From Citrobacter sp. R56 (GTDB lineage: Bacteria > Pseudomonadota > Gammaproteobacteria > Enterobacterales > Enterobacteriaceae), in assembly GCF_016811995.1 (NCBI RefSeq), contig NZ_CP069159.1, positions 1,488,001 to 1,552,000 on the forward strand: 64,000 nucleotides of DNA. Direction: 5' to 3'. Below, in pieces: positions 10,255-19,749 of this stretch. The notes below the pieces were generated by a model. The model was not told the DNA's origin, did not search any database, and saw only the letters and a program-made list of their open reading frames with translations. A program made the translations under genes and the position numbers. The number at the start of each line of letters is the position of its first letter. Position 1 is the stretch's first letter.

Positions 10255-11228
10255 GTTGGATTACACCGGATCTGATTGAGATCCTGCTGAGCATTCTCAA
10301 AGCGGTGGTGATCCTGCTGGTGGTGGTCACCTGCGGGGCATTCATGAGCTTTGGCGAACGTCGCCTGCTGGGTCTGTTCCAGAACCGTTATGGACCAAAC
10401 CGTGTAGGCTGGGGCGGTTCGCTCCAGCTGGTCGCGGACATGATCAAAATGTTCTTTAAAGAAGACTGGATCCCGAAATTCTCGGATCGCGTCATCTTTA
10501 CGCTGGCGCCAATGATCGCCTTTACCTCGCTGCTGCTGGCCTTTGCTATTGTGCCGGTCAGCCCAGGCTGGGTGGTTGCGGATCTGAATATCGGGATTCT
10601 GTTCTTTCTGATGATGGCGGGGCTGGCGGTCTACGCGGTGCTGTTTGCCGGTTGGTCGAGCAACAACAAATACTCGCTGCTGGGTGCGATGCGTGCCTCT
10701 GCGCAGACCCTGAGTTATGAAGTGTTTCTGGGACTTTCCCTGATGGGCGTGGTGGCGCAAGCCGGTTCATTTAACATGACCGACATCGTCAATAACCAGG
10801 CTGATATCTGGAACGTTATCCCGCAGTTCTTTGGTTTCATCACCTTTGCCATCGCGGGCGTGGCGGTGTGTCACCGTCACCCATTTGACCAACCGGAAGC
10901 CGAGCAGGAACTGGCTGATGGTTACCACATTGAATATTCCGGTATGAAGTTCGGTCTGTTCTTCGTGGGGGAGTACATCGGTATCGTCACCATTTCTGCG
11001 CTGATGGTTACCCTGTTCTTCGGTGGCTGGCATGGCCCGTTCTTACCGCCATTCGTCTGGTTTGCGCTGAAAACCGCATTCTTCATGATGATGTTCATTT
11101 TGATTCGCGCGTCATTACCTCGTCCTCGTTATGACCAGGTGATGTCCTTCGGCTGGAAGATCTGCCTGCCGCTGACGCTTGTCAACTTGCTGGTAACGGC
11201 GGCTGTCATTCTCTGGCAGGCGCAATAA
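10251..11228 (+). CDS. nuoH: NADH-quinone oxidoreductase subunit H
   Basis: Membrane-arm subunit (ND1 homologue) that forms the quinone chamber next to NuoB/NuoD. The 325 aa are mostly hydrophobic, with about eight membrane segments. It has the ND1 signatures [19 protein letters not shown] (residues near 35-55) and [17 protein letters not shown], an acidic loop conserved for quinone coupling. It starts inside the nuoG stop (ATGA at 10251), so it is likely translationally coupled. Confidence 0.97.
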   Translation: MSWITPDLIEILLSILKAVVILLVVVTCGAFMSFGERRLLGLFQNRYGPNRVGWGGSLQLVADMIKMFFKEDWIPKFSDRVIFTLAPMIAFTSLLLAFAIVPVSPGWVVADLNIGILFFLMMAGLAVYAVLFAGWSSNNKYSLLGAMRASAQTLSYEVFLGLSLMGVVAQAGSFNMTDIVNNQADIWNVIPQFFGFITFAIAGVAVCHRHPFDQPEAEQELADGYHIEYSGMKFGLFFVGEYIGIVTISALMVTLFFGGWHGPFLPPFVWFALKTAFFMMMFILIRASLPRPRYDQVMSFGWKICLPLTLVNLLVTAAVILWQAQ

Positions 11229-11242
11229 GGGGCGAAAAGACC

Positions 11243-11785
11243 ATGACCTTAAAAGAATTGTTAGTAGGCTTCGGCACCCAGGTACGCAGTATCTGGATGA
11301 TCGGCCTGCATGCGTTCGCCAAGCGCGAAACGCAGATGTACCCGGAAGAACCGGTCTATCTACCACCCCGTTTCCGTGGCCGTATCGTCCTGACGCGCGA
11401 CCCGGACGGCGAAGAACGCTGTGTTGCCTGTAACCTGTGTGCGGTAGCCTGCCCGGTAGGCTGTATCTCTCTGCAAAAAGCAGAGACCAAAGATGGTCGT
11501 TGGTATCCGGAGTTTTTCCGCATCAACTTCTCACGCTGCATTTTTTGCGGACTGTGTGAAGAAGCCTGTCCGACAACGGCAATTCAGCTCACGCCAGATT
11601 TCGAACTGGGTGAGTACAAGCGCCAGGATCTGGTTTACGAGAAAGAGGATCTGCTGATCTCCGGTCCGGGCAAATACCCGGAATATAACTTCTACCGGAT
11701 GGCAGGTATGGCAATCGACGGCAAAGATAAGGGCGAAGCAGAGAACGAAGCCAAGCCTATCGACGTCAAGAGCCTGTTACCGTAA
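11243..11785 (+). CDS. nuoI: NADH-quinone oxidoreductase subunit I (N6a/N6b clusters)
   Basis: TYKY-type ferredoxin subunit that passes electrons toward N2. In the 180 aa two [4Fe-4S] motifs are complete: Cys60, Cys63, Cys66, Cys70 with Cys74 downstream, and Cys99, Cys102, Cys105, Cys109. An amphipathic N-terminus anchors it to the membrane arm. The length matches E. coli NuoI. It sits 14 bp after nuoH and 11 bp before nuoJ, with an AAGGAGAGGGGC ribosome site for nuoJ at its end. Confidence 0.97.
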   Translation: MTLKELLVGFGTQVRSIWMIGLHAFAKRETQMYPEEPVYLPPRFRGRIVLTRDPDGEERCVACNLCAVACPVGCISLQKAETKDGRWYPEFFRINFSRCIFCGLCEEACPTTAIQLTPDFELGEYKRQDLVYEKEDLLISGPGKYPEYNFYRMAGMAIDGKDKGEAENEAKPIDVKSLLP

Positions 11786-11796
11786 GGAGAGGGGCA

Positions 11797-12351
11797 ATGG
11801 AGTTCGCTTTTTATATTTGTGGGCTGGTAGCCATTCTCGCGACCTTGCGAGTGATCACCCACACCAATCCGGTGCATGCGTTGCTGTATCTGATTATTTC
11901 GCTGCTGGCGATTTCCGGGGTGTTCTTCTCGCTGGGGGCTTACTTCGCGGGTGCGCTGGAAATTATCGTCTACGCAGGCGCCATCATGGTGCTGTTCGTG
12001 TTCGTGGTAATGATGCTCAACCTGGGCGGTTCCGAAATCGAACAGGAACGTCAATGGCTGAAACCCCAGGTATGGATTGGTCCGGCGATTCTGTCGGCCG
12101 TCATGCTGGTGGTCATTGTGTATGCCATTCTGGGTGTTAATGACCAGGGTATCGACGGTACGCCGATTAGCGCGAAAGCGGTCGGTATCTCTCTGTTCGG
12201 ACCTTACGTACTGGCGGTTGAACTGGCTTCCATGCTGCTGCTGGCGGGTCTGGTTGTGGCCTTCCACGTCGGTCGCGAAGAGCGTGCAGGCGAAGTGCTG
12301 AGCAACCGCACTGAAGACCGTGCGAAAAGAAAAACGGAGGAGCACGCATGA
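11797..12351 (+). CDS. nuoJ: NADH-quinone oxidoreductase subunit J
   Basis: ND6 homologue in the inner-membrane arm, next to NuoA, NuoH and NuoK. The 184 aa contain about five hydrophobic helices and the typical segment [21 protein letters not shown], where the pi-bulge helix of ND6 lies. The start ATG at 11797 follows a strong AAGGAGA site. Its stop overlaps the nuoK start (ATGA, 12348-12351). Confidence 0.96.
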
Positions 12352-12650
12352 TCCCCTTACAACATGGACTGATCCTCGCTGCGATTTTATTCGTTCTGGG
12401 CTTAACCGGTCTGGTTATCCGCCGCAATCTGCTGTTTATGCTGATCGGTCTGGAAATCATGATTAACGCTTCCGCGCTGGCCTTTGTGGTCGCCGGTAGC
12501 TACTGGGGCCAGACCGATGGTCAGGTGATGTACATTCTCGCCATCAGCCTTGCGGCTGCTGAAGCGAGTATCGGACTTGCGCTGTTACTGCAACTGCATC
12601 GCCGTCGCCAGAACCTGAACATCGATTCAGTAAGTGAGATGCGTGGATGA
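12348..12650 (+). CDS. nuoK: NADH-quinone oxidoreductase subunit K
   Basis: ND4L homologue and an antiporter-like membrane subunit. The 100 aa have three helices. The membrane glutamates needed for proton translocation are visible in [10 protein letters not shown] and in the [12 protein letters not shown] segment. The length equals that of E. coli NuoK. It overlaps both neighbours by 4 bp, so nuoJ, nuoK and nuoL are tightly coupled. Confidence 0.97.
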
Positions 12651-14488
12651 ACATGCTTGCCTTAACCATTATTCTGCCATTGATTGGCTTTGTACTACTG
12701 GCGTTCTCTCGCGGTCGCTGGTCGGAAAACCTCTCCGCTACCGTGGGCGTAGGCTCCATTGGTCTGGCTGCGCTGGTGACAGCGTTAGTCGGCATGGACT
12801 TCTTCGCGAACGGTCAGCAAGCGTATAGCGTCCCGCTGTGGACCTGGATGTCGGTCGGCAACTTCAACATTGGTGTTAACCTGGTACTGGATGGTCTCTC
12901 CCTGACCATGCTGTCGGTGGTCACCGGTGTAGGCTTCCTGATCCACATGTTTGCGTCCTGGTATATGCGCGGTGAAGAGGGTTACTCTCGCTTCTTCGCC
13001 TACACCAACCTGTTTATCGCCAGCATGGTTATCCTGGTGCTGGCCGATAACCTGCTGTTGATGTACCTCGGCTGGGAAGGCGTGGGCCTGTGCTCCTATC
13101 TGCTGATCGGTTTCTACTACACCGATCCGAAGAATGGCGCGGCTGCGATGAAAGCGTTTGTCGTGACCCGTGTGGGTGACGTCTTCCTCGCCTTCGCGCT
13201 GTTCATTCTTTACAACGAACTGGGCACCCTGAACTTCCGCGAAATGGTGGAACTGGCGCCAGCGCACTTCGCCGCAGGCAACAACATGCTGACCTGGGCG
13301 ACGTTGATGCTGCTGGGTGGTGCGGTCGGTAAATCTGCGCAGTTGCCGTTGCAAACATGGCTGGCAGACGCGATGGCAGGCCCGACGCCTGTTTCTGCGT
13401 TGATCCACGCCGCGACCATGGTAACCGCCGGTGTCTACCTGATTGCCCGTACTAACGGTCTGTTCCTGATGACCCCGGATATTCTGCATCTGGTGGGTAT
13501 CGTTGGTGCGGTAACGCTGGTACTGGCCGGTTTCGCCGCGCTGGTGCAGACCGATATCAAACGTGTACTCGCTTACTCCACCATGAGCCAGATTGGCTAC
13601 ATGTTCCTGGCGCTGGGCGTTCAGGCGTGGGATGCGGCGATTTTCCACCTGATGACGCACGCCTTCTTTAAAGCGCTGCTGTTCCTGGCGTCCGGTTCGG
13701 TGATTCTGGCCTGCCATCACGAACAGAATATCTTCAAGATGGGTGGTCTGCGTAAATCCATTCCGCTGGTTTATCTCTGCTTCCTGGTAGGTGGCGCGGC
13801 GTTGTCGGCTCTGCCGCTGATCACCGCGGGCTTCTTCAGTAAGGATGAGATTCTGGCGGGCGCGATGGCCAACGGTCATATCAATCTGATGGTTGCAGGT
13901 CTGGTCGGTGCGTTCATGACCTCCTTGTATACCTTCCGTATGATTTTCATCGTGTTCCACGGTAAAGAACAAATTCACGCTCATGCAGGGAAGGGGATTA
14001 CCCATCACTTGCCGCTGATTGTGCTGATGATCCTGTCCACCTTCGTTGGCGCGCTGATTGTGCCGCCGCTGCACGGTGTACTGCCGGCAACAACCGAGCT
14101 TGAGCACGGCCGCGTGATGACCCTGGAAATTACCTCTGGCGTCGTGGCGATTGTGGGCATTCTGATGGCGGCCTGGCTGTGGCTGGGTAAACGCACTCTG
14201 GTGACCTCGATTGCCAACAGCGCTCCGGGCCGTCTGCTGGGGACCTGGTGGTATAACGCCTGGGGCTTCGACTGGTTGTACGACAAAGTGTTCGTGAAGC
14301 CGTTCATGGGTATCGCCTGGTTGCTGAAAAGCGACCCGCTGAACTCAATGATGAACATTCCGGCGATCCTTTCCCGCTTTGCAGGTAAAGGCCTGCTGTT
14401 CAGCGAGAACGGTTATCTGCGCTGGTATGTGGCGTCCATGAGCATTGGTGCGGTCGTGGTGCTGGCACTGTTGATGGTACTGCGTTGA
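12647..14488 (+). CDS. nuoL: NADH-quinone oxidoreductase subunit L
   Basis: ND5 homologue, the distal antiporter-like proton channel of complex I. The 613 aa are hydrophobic throughout, with about 16 helices and the long C-terminal lateral helix of the family. Visible signatures are the [18 protein letters not shown] segment with its essential Glu and the [15 protein letters not shown] segment with the channel His. ATG at 12647 overlaps nuoK. It is followed by 181 bp containing a REP pair, the longest gap inside the operon. Confidence 0.97.
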
Positions 14489-14510
14489 GTTTGAGGATTG
14501 CGGTTGTTTT

Positions 14511-14578
14511 GCCCGGTGGCGCTAACGCTCACCGGGCCTACAAGACCGTAGGTCGGGTAAGCGTTAGCGCCACCCGAC
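14511..14578. repeat. REP/BIME element between nuoL and nuoM
   Basis: Two inverted REP units are visible. GCCCGGTG (14511-14518) pairs with CACCGGGC (14530-14537). GTCGGGT (from 14552) pairs with ACCCGAC (ending 14578). They face each other around CCTACAAGACCGTAGG. REP elements are extragenic palindromes of enterics that stabilise upstream mRNA and can bind gyrase, PolI or IHF. Here they may alter the nuoL to nuoM ratio. Confidence 0.85.
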
Positions 14579-14669
14579 ATTAAAACCACAATCCGAAGTG
14601 AATTTTCTGTTGTGAGAATTCGTTGAAAATCAGGTCCTGTTGGGACTTTAACAAGGAATAAAGATCGCC

Positions 14670-16199
14670 ATGTTACTACCCTGGCTAATATTAATTCCCT
14701 TTATCGGTGGCTTCCTGTGCTGGCAGACCGAACGCTTTGGCGTGAAGGTGCCGCGCTGGATAGCGCTGGTAACCATGGGACTGACGCTGGCGCTTGGTCT
14801 GCAACTGTGGTTGCAGGGCGGCTATTCACTGACGCAATCCGCTGGCATTCCGCAGTGGCAGTCTGAGTTCGTGCTGCCGTGGATCCCGCGCTTTGGCATC
14901 TCAATCCATCTGGCTATTGATGGTCTGTCGCTGCTGATGGTGGTGCTGACCGGTCTGCTGGGTGTTCTGGCGGTACTGTGTTCCTGGAATGAAATCGAAA
15001 AATACCAGGGCTTCTTCCACCTGAACCTGATGTGGATCCTTGGCGGCGTTATCGGCGTGTTCCTTGCCATCGATATGTTCCTGTTCTTCTTCTTCTGGGA
15101 AATGATGCTGGTGCCGATGTACTTCCTGATCGCGCTGTGGGGGCATAAAGCTTCTGACGGTAAAACGCGTATCACGGCGGCCACCAAGTTCTTCATCTAT
15201 ACCCAGGCGAGCGGTCTGGTGATGTTGATTGCCATCCTGGCGCTGGTGTTTGTGCACTACAAAGCCTCGGGCGTCTGGACCTTCAACTATGAAGAGCTGC
15301 TGAATACCCCGATGTCCCACGGTGTGGAATATCTGCTGATGCTGGGCTTCTTCATCGCCTTTGCGGTCAAAATGCCGGTGGTTCCGCTGCACGGCTGGTT
15401 GCCGGACGCGCACTCCCAGGCACCGACGGCAGGTTCCGTTGACCTGGCGGGGATTTTGCTGAAAACCGCGGCCTACGGTCTGCTGCGTTTCGCACTGCCG
15501 CTGTTCCCGAACGCGTCTGCGGAGTTCGCGCCAATCGCCATGTGGCTGGGTGTTATCGGTATTTTCTACGGCGCATGGATGGCGTTCGCTCAGTACGACA
15601 TCAAACGTCTGATTGCTTACACCTCTGTTTCACACATGGGCTTCGTGCTGATTGCTATCTACACCGGCAACCAACTGGCGTACCAGGGTGCGGTTATCCA
15701 GATGATTGCGCACGGTCTGTCCGCTGCGGGTCTCTTTATTCTGTGTGGCCAGCTGTACGAACGTCTGCACACCCGTGATATGCGTATGATGGGCGGTTTG
15801 TGGGGCAAAATGAAATGGTTGCCTGCACTGTCGATGTTCTTCGCGGTCTGTACGCTGGGTATGCCGGGCACCGGTAACTTCGTCGGCGAATTCATGATTC
15901 TGTTCGGCAGCTTCCAGGTGGTTCCGGTCATTACGGTGATCTCAACCTTTGGTCTGGTGTTTGCCTCTGTTTACTCGCTGGCGATGCTGCATCGCGCTTA
16001 CTTCGGTAAAGCGAAAAGCCAGATTGCCAGCGTTGAACTGCCAGGGATGTCGCTGCGTGAGCTGTTTATCATCCTGTTGCTGGTCGTGCTTCTGGTACTG
16101 CTCGGCATCTATCCGCAGCCGATTCTGGATACCTCGCATTCAGCGATGGGCAACATCCAGCAGTGGTTTGTTAATTCCGTTACTACTACAAGGCCGTAA
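14670..16199 (+). CDS. nuoM: NADH-quinone oxidoreductase subunit M
   Basis: ND4 homologue, the middle antiporter-like proton channel. The 509 aa have about 14 helices. The FFFFWEMMLVPMYFLIALWG segment carries the key Glu. PLHGWLPDAHSQAPTAGSVDLAGILLKTAAYGLLR is the proton-channel signature shared with NuoL, NuoN and Mrp antiporters. The ribosome site AAGGA lies 12 bp before the ATG at 14670. Length and sequence match E. coli NuoM. It ends 6 bp before nuoN. Confidence 0.97.
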   Translation: MLLPWLILIPFIGGFLCWQTERFGVKVPRWIALVTMGLTLALGLQLWLQGGYSLTQSAGIPQWQSEFVLPWIPRFGISIHLAIDGLSLLMVVLTGLLGVLAVLCSWNEIEKYQGFFHLNLMWILGGVIGVFLAIDMFLFFFFWEMMLVPMYFLIALWGHKASDGKTRITAATKFFIYTQASGLVMLIAILALVFVHYKASGVWTFNYEELLNTPMSHGVEYLLMLGFFIAFAVKMPVVPLHGWLPDAHSQAPTAGSVDLAGILLKTAAYGLLRFALPLFPNASAEFAPIAMWLGVIGIFYGAWMAFAQYDIKRLIAYTSVSHMGFVLIAIYTGNQLAYQGAVIQMIAHGLSAAGLFILCGQLYERLHTRDMRMMGGLWGKMKWLPALSMFFAVCTLGMPGTGNFVGEFMILFGSFQVVPVITVISTFGLVFASVYSLAMLHRAYFGKAKSQIASVELPGMSLRELFIILLLVVLLVLLGIYPQPILDTSHSAMGNIQQWFVNSVTTTRP

Positions 16200-16205
16200 A
16201 TCGCC

Positions 16206-17663
16206 ATGACAATAACTCCACAACACCTGATTGCGCTGCTACCGCTGCTGATCGTCGGCTTGACGGTGGTGGTTGTGATGCTCTCCATTGCGTGGCGACG
16301 CAATCACTTCCTCAATGCCACGCTGTCGGTCATTGGGCTTAACGCCGCGCTGGTTTCGCTCTGGTTTGTTGGCCAGGCGGGCGCGATGGACGTGACGCCG
16401 CTGATGCGCGTCGATGGTTTCGCGATGCTCTACACCGGGATGGTTCTGTTGGCGAGCCTCGCCACCTGTACCTTTGCTTATCCGTGGCTGGAAGGCTATG
16501 ACGACAACCGGGAAGAGTTCTACCTGCTGGTGCTGATTGCTGCGCTGGGTGGGATCCTGTTGGCCACCGCTAACCATCTGGCAGCGTTGTTCCTCGGTAT
16601 CGAGCTTATCTCTCTGCCGCTGTTTGGCCTGGTGGGTTACGCGTTCCGTCAGAAACGTTCGCTGGAAGCCAGTATCAAATACACCATCCTGTCTGCCGCA
16701 GCGTCTTCATTCCTGCTGTTTGGTATGGCGCTGGTGTACGCGCAGTCCGGCAACCTGTCGTTTGTCGCACTGGGTAAGAGCCTGGGCGACGGGATGCTGA
16801 ACGAGCCGCTGCTGCTGGCGGGCTTTGGCATGATGATTGTCGGCCTTGGCTTTAAACTCTCTCTGGTGCCGTTCCACCTGTGGACGCCAGACGTTTACCA
16901 GGGTGCTCCGGCACCGGTTTCCACGTTCCTGGCGACGGCGAGCAAGATCGCTATCTTCGGCGTGGTGATGCGTCTGTTCCTGTACGCACCGGTTGGCGAC
17001 AGCGAAGCGGTACGTGTGGTGCTGGGCGTGATTGCCTTTGCCTCCATCATCTTCGGTAACCTGATGGCGCTGAGCCAGACCAACATCAAACGTCTGCTCG
17101 GTTACTCCTCTATCTCTCACCTCGGTTATCTGCTGGTGGCGTTGATTGCCCTGCAGAGCGGTGAGATGTCGATGGAAGCGGTCGGTGTTTACCTGGCCGG
17201 TTACCTGTTCAGCAGCCTCGGCGCGTTCGGCGTGGTGAGCCTGATGTCCAGCCCGTACCGTGGTCCGGATGCGGATTCACTGTTCTCCTACCGCGGTCTG
17301 TTCTGGCATCGTCCGATCCTCGCGGCCGTGCTGACGGTGATGATGCTGTCTCTGGCGGGTATCCCGATGACGCTGGGCTTTATCGGTAAATTCTACGTCC
17401 TTGCCGTCGGTGTCCAGGCTAATCTGTGGTGGCTGGTCGGTGGCGTAGTCATCGGCTCCGCGATTGGTTTGTACTACTACCTGCGCGTTGCTGTGAGCCT
17501 CTACCTGAGTGCGCCGCAGCAGCTTAACCGTGATGCGCCGTCAAACTGGCAGTACAGCGCGGGCGGTATCGTGGTACTGATCTCCGCGCTGCTGGTGCTA
17601 ATTCTCGGTGTCTACCCGCAGCCGTTGATCAGCATCGTGCAGTTGGCCGCACCGCTGATGTAA
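16206..17663 (+). CDS. nuoN: NADH-quinone oxidoreductase subunit N
   Basis: ND2 homologue, the antiporter-like channel nearest the peripheral arm. The 485 aa have about 14 helices. The conserved glutamate is in [20 protein letters not shown] and the channel signature is [27 protein letters not shown]. It matches E. coli NuoN in length. It is the last nuo gene and is followed 17 bp later by an intrinsic terminator, after which the accessory ATPase/HNH cassette starts. Confidence 0.97.
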   Translation: MTITPQHLIALLPLLIVGLTVVVVMLSIAWRRNHFLNATLSVIGLNAALVSLWFVGQAGAMDVTPLMRVDGFAMLYTGMVLLASLATCTFAYPWLEGYDDNREEFYLLVLIAALGGILLATANHLAALFLGIELISLPLFGLVGYAFRQKRSLEASIKYTILSAAASSFLLFGMALVYAQSGNLSFVALGKSLGDGMLNEPLLLAGFGMMIVGLGFKLSLVPFHLWTPDVYQGAPAPVSTFLATASKIAIFGVVMRLFLYAPVGDSEAVRVVLGVIAFASIIFGNLMALSQTNIKRLLGYSSISHLGYLLVALIALQSGEMSMEAVGVYLAGYLFSSLGAFGVVSLMSSPYRGPDADSLFSYRGLFWHRPILAAVLTVMMLSLAGIPMTLGFIGKFYVLAVGVQANLWWLVGGVVIGSAIGLYYYLRVAVSLYLSAPQQLNRDAPSNWQYSAGGIVVLISALLVLILGVYPQPLISIVQLAAPLM

Positions 17664-17679
17664 GCGAAATGCAGAAACG

Positions 17680-17708
17680 AAAAAACCGCCGATTTCGGCG
17701 GTTTTTTT
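17680..17708 (+). terminator. Intrinsic terminator of the nuo operon
   Basis: AAAAAACCGCCG pairs with CGGCGGTTTTTT around a 4-nt loop and ends in T7. It closes the nuo operon and insulates the downstream accessory genes, which therefore need their own promoter in 17709-17817. I see only a TAATAT candidate near 17780 without a clear -35. Confidence 0.93.
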
Positions 17709-17817
17709 ATACCTGCAGTAAAATTGCGTAGGACAACGCAGAGTTGAAACGTTGATGACAGTGAGAGAATATCAGGGTGTAATATGCCAATACTCATGAT
17801 TATCCAGAGATTCCATC

Positions 17818-19134
17818 ATGCGACAGCCTTACAGGATTGAAAGCGTCACCCTAAAAGGTATTGGCGTGTTTGAGCATACCCATATCGAATTTCCGCCGAT
17901 CAAACGTGAAGAAAGAGATGTTGAGAAGGCGGAGATTCATATCTTTACGGGACCGAACGGCTGCGGTAAAAGTACAATGCTTTATGCGTTGGCGGGGATC
18001 TTTAGCTTCGAACTGACCAATATCAGTCTTCTGACGAAACGATTTAAAGATACCAGTAGCAAAGTGGTGTACCGATTTGCCGGAGGAAAAGGGTCTATTT
18101 CCGCGGCAACTCTTGAACCGAAGAAGGTGGGGGTCTCCTTCTCCCGTCACCAGATACTTACAGATTATCGGCAATTCACTCAACAAGTCACATACCCGCT
18201 TTCGGGTTCCACTCCTTTTGCGGCATTTGCCTATTCCGGTCAACGCGCAAACAGAGATAGTTTGTACGTCAAAGATATCGAGGAGATTACAGATTCTCCT
18301 TTTGATGATGCCCTGTCATTTGAAAATACCATTCGACCTCGCCTTATTGCCAAATGGGTCGCCAATACGTTTGCTAAAGCAGCCCTGGCTCGTGCTGAAA
18401 ATGCGGAAGAGGAAGCGCGTGATTATGAGCGCTCGTTGGAGAGAATTACGCTTTTCATCAATGATGTATGCGATGAAAAAGTTGAGTTTCGACTAAATCG
18501 GAAGACGTTTTCAGTAGATATAATGGTTGAAGGCGAACTTTTGAAATATGATATTTTGCCTGACGGTTTGAAATCAATCATAACGTGGATTGCTGATTTG
18601 GCGCTACGCCTGGAAAACACGCCATGGCTTGAATCGCGAGATATTTTTGCCCAACCGATTATTTTATTCCTCGATGAAGTCGATATTCACCTTCATCCAA
18701 AATGGCAGCGCAGAATTCTACCGGCAATTCAGAAATTGTTACCCAATGCGCAGGTGTTTGTGTCCACTCATTCTCCTTTTGTTGTTGGTTCAGTTGAGGA
18801 TGCCTGGGTGTATCGTTTACCTGAGCACAAAAATAACGTCTGCCGCGATACAACTGTCCCTGAGACGATCGGTGCAATACCGTCGAAAGCAGGCAAAAGC
18901 TATCAGTTGATCCTTGCCGAGGTGTTCGGGGTTGATGAGGAGTTTGATATTGAAACCCAGCAGCAATTGTCCGCGTTTAAAGACGGCATTAACGCGCATA
19001 TGCGTGGTCATCAGGATCTGGTGAGTGTCATGTCACTCGCGCAAACACTGAGCGACAAGGGTGAAGAACTGGCGAATATTGTCAGTCTTGAATTACGTCA
19101 AATGCATCGGTTAATGAGTAAAACGCAGGGATAA
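17818..19134 (+). CDS. SMC/ABC-type AAA ATPase, PtuA-like (Septu-type defence candidate)
   Basis: Cytosolic 438-aa ATPase of the RecF/OLD/PtuA kind. The Walker A GPNGCGKST is at residues 45-53. The ABC-like signature region is around LKYDILPDGLKSI. The Walker B IILFLDEVD with catalytic Glu287 starts at 281, followed by the D-loop-like HLHPKWQRRIL. The H-loop STHSP is at 316-320. The ATPase sites are therefore complete. It is shorter than many PtuA proteins and has no visible nuclease or Toprim domain. The partner gene begins 2 bp after its stop and encodes an HNH protein, the arrangement of Septu systems and of the PtuAB effectors of type retron-Eco7. Coding sequence is visibly richer in A and T than nuo, which suggests acquisition. 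The ribosome site before ATG 17818 is weak. The family assignment is from motifs and pairing, not from a search. Confidence 0.75.
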   Translation: MRQPYRIESVTLKGIGVFEHTHIEFPPIKREERDVEKAEIHIFTGPNGCGKSTMLYALAGIFSFELTNISLLTKRFKDTSSKVVYRFAGGKGSISAATLEPKKVGVSFSRHQILTDYRQFTQQVTYPLSGSTPFAAFAYSGQRANRDSLYVKDIEEITDSPFDDALSFENTIRPRLIAKWVANTFAKAALARAENAEEEARDYERSLERITLFINDVCDEKVEFRLNRKTFSVDIMVEGELLKYDILPDGLKSIITWIADLALRLENTPWLESRDIFAQPIILFLDEVDIHLHPKWQRRILPAIQKLLPNAQVFVSTHSPFVVGSVEDAWVYRLPEHKNNVCRDTTVPETIGAIPSKAGKSYQLILAEVFGVDEEFDIETQQQLSAFKDGINAHMRGHQDLVSVMSLAQTLSDKGEELANIVSLELRQMHRLMSKTQG

Positions 19135-19136
19135 AT

Positions 19137-19727
19137 ATGTACCCTTTTGTTCGCTCTGTATGCCCTGATTACCTTAACGTCTGTTGGCAGGCGCTGGGGA
19201 TTCGTTTTCGGGACGCACGAGTCCGTAATCCTCGCTATAAGTTCATATGGTACGCAAAATTTCAGAAAGACGAATCCCTGAGACGTTTACTGGAAATGAC
19301 AAAGGGCCATTGCGCTTTTTGTGACGGCGCTAATCTTGGTGCGGAAAGTCGAAAAACGATTGAACATTTCCGGCCGAAAAGTGAATTTCATACCATTGCC
19401 TATCAATGGGAGAACCTTTACCCCTGTTGCGACCAATGTCAGTCGGCAAAAGGGGAAGATTTTGATGAGGACCTGTTGGCAGGAGATCAGGTTGATTACG
19501 CATTTGAGTCTTTTTTTAGTCTGGACTATAGCTCAGGGGCGATCCTTCCTAATCCCGTTGCCAGCGATAATGATCAACAGCGAGCCCGTATTACCATTGC
19601 ATTTTACGGCTTGAACCTTGAAGAGCGAAAAATTGCCAGAAAGAGGCAGCATAAGTTCTATCAGTCACGGCCAAATGATATGGAACTGGACGATTTTAGC
19701 TATCGGTTCTATTTAACAGATGCCTGA
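19137..19727 (+). CDS. HNH endonuclease, PtuB-like (Septu-type defence candidate)
   Basis: Protein of 196 aa, the size usual for PtuB/TIGR02646-type HNH nucleases. The zinc knuckles CAFC (Cys59, Cys62) and CDQC (Cys98, Cys101) flank the catalytic core IEHFRPKS (Glu76, His77). The conserved YQWENLYPC segment (Asn93) and Lys105 follow. A tail with LPNPVASDNDQQ and YGLN also fits the family. In Septu the ATPase and the HNH protein form one complex that degrades nucleic acid during phage infection. Here the ATG at 19137 follows the ATPase stop by 2 bp, with AGGGA as ribosome site, so the two are co-translated. The stop codon lies inside a 10-bp hairpin shared with convergent cheV. No reverse transcriptase or retron RNA is present nearby. 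Confidence 0.75.
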   Translation: MYPFVRSVCPDYLNVCWQALGIRFRDARVRNPRYKFIWYAKFQKDESLRRLLEMTKGHCAFCDGANLGAESRKTIEHFRPKSEFHTIAYQWENLYPCCDQCQSAKGEDFDEDLLAGDQVDYAFESFFSLDYSSGAILPNPVASDNDQQRARITIAFYGLNLEERKIARKRQHKFYQSRPNDMELDDFSYRFYLTDA

Positions 19728-19741
19728 TAAACAGGCATCTG
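19717..19741. terminator. Hairpin between the HNH gene and cheV
   Basis: CAGATGCCTG (19717-19726) pairs perfectly with CAGGCATCTG (19732-19741) around ATAAA. The HNH gene's TGA stop falls inside the left arm. It lies between convergent genes and probably terminates both. The T-run is poor on the plus side (TTCTGG), so efficiency is uncertain. Confidence 0.6.
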
Positions 19742-19749
19742 TTCTGGCT

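Noticed and set aside
12785..14107. Minus-strand open frame of 440 codons opposite nuoL
   Set aside because: The composition (many His, Gln, Arg) is typical of the antisense of a membrane protein; no support as a gene.
14503..14580. Terminator splitting the nuo operon after nuoL
   Set aside because: The palindromes are REP units without a T-run, and nuoM has no obvious promoter of its own.
17818..19727. Retron system with PtuAB effectors
   Set aside because: No reverse transcriptase gene and no msr/msd-like RNA are visible between nuoN and cheV.
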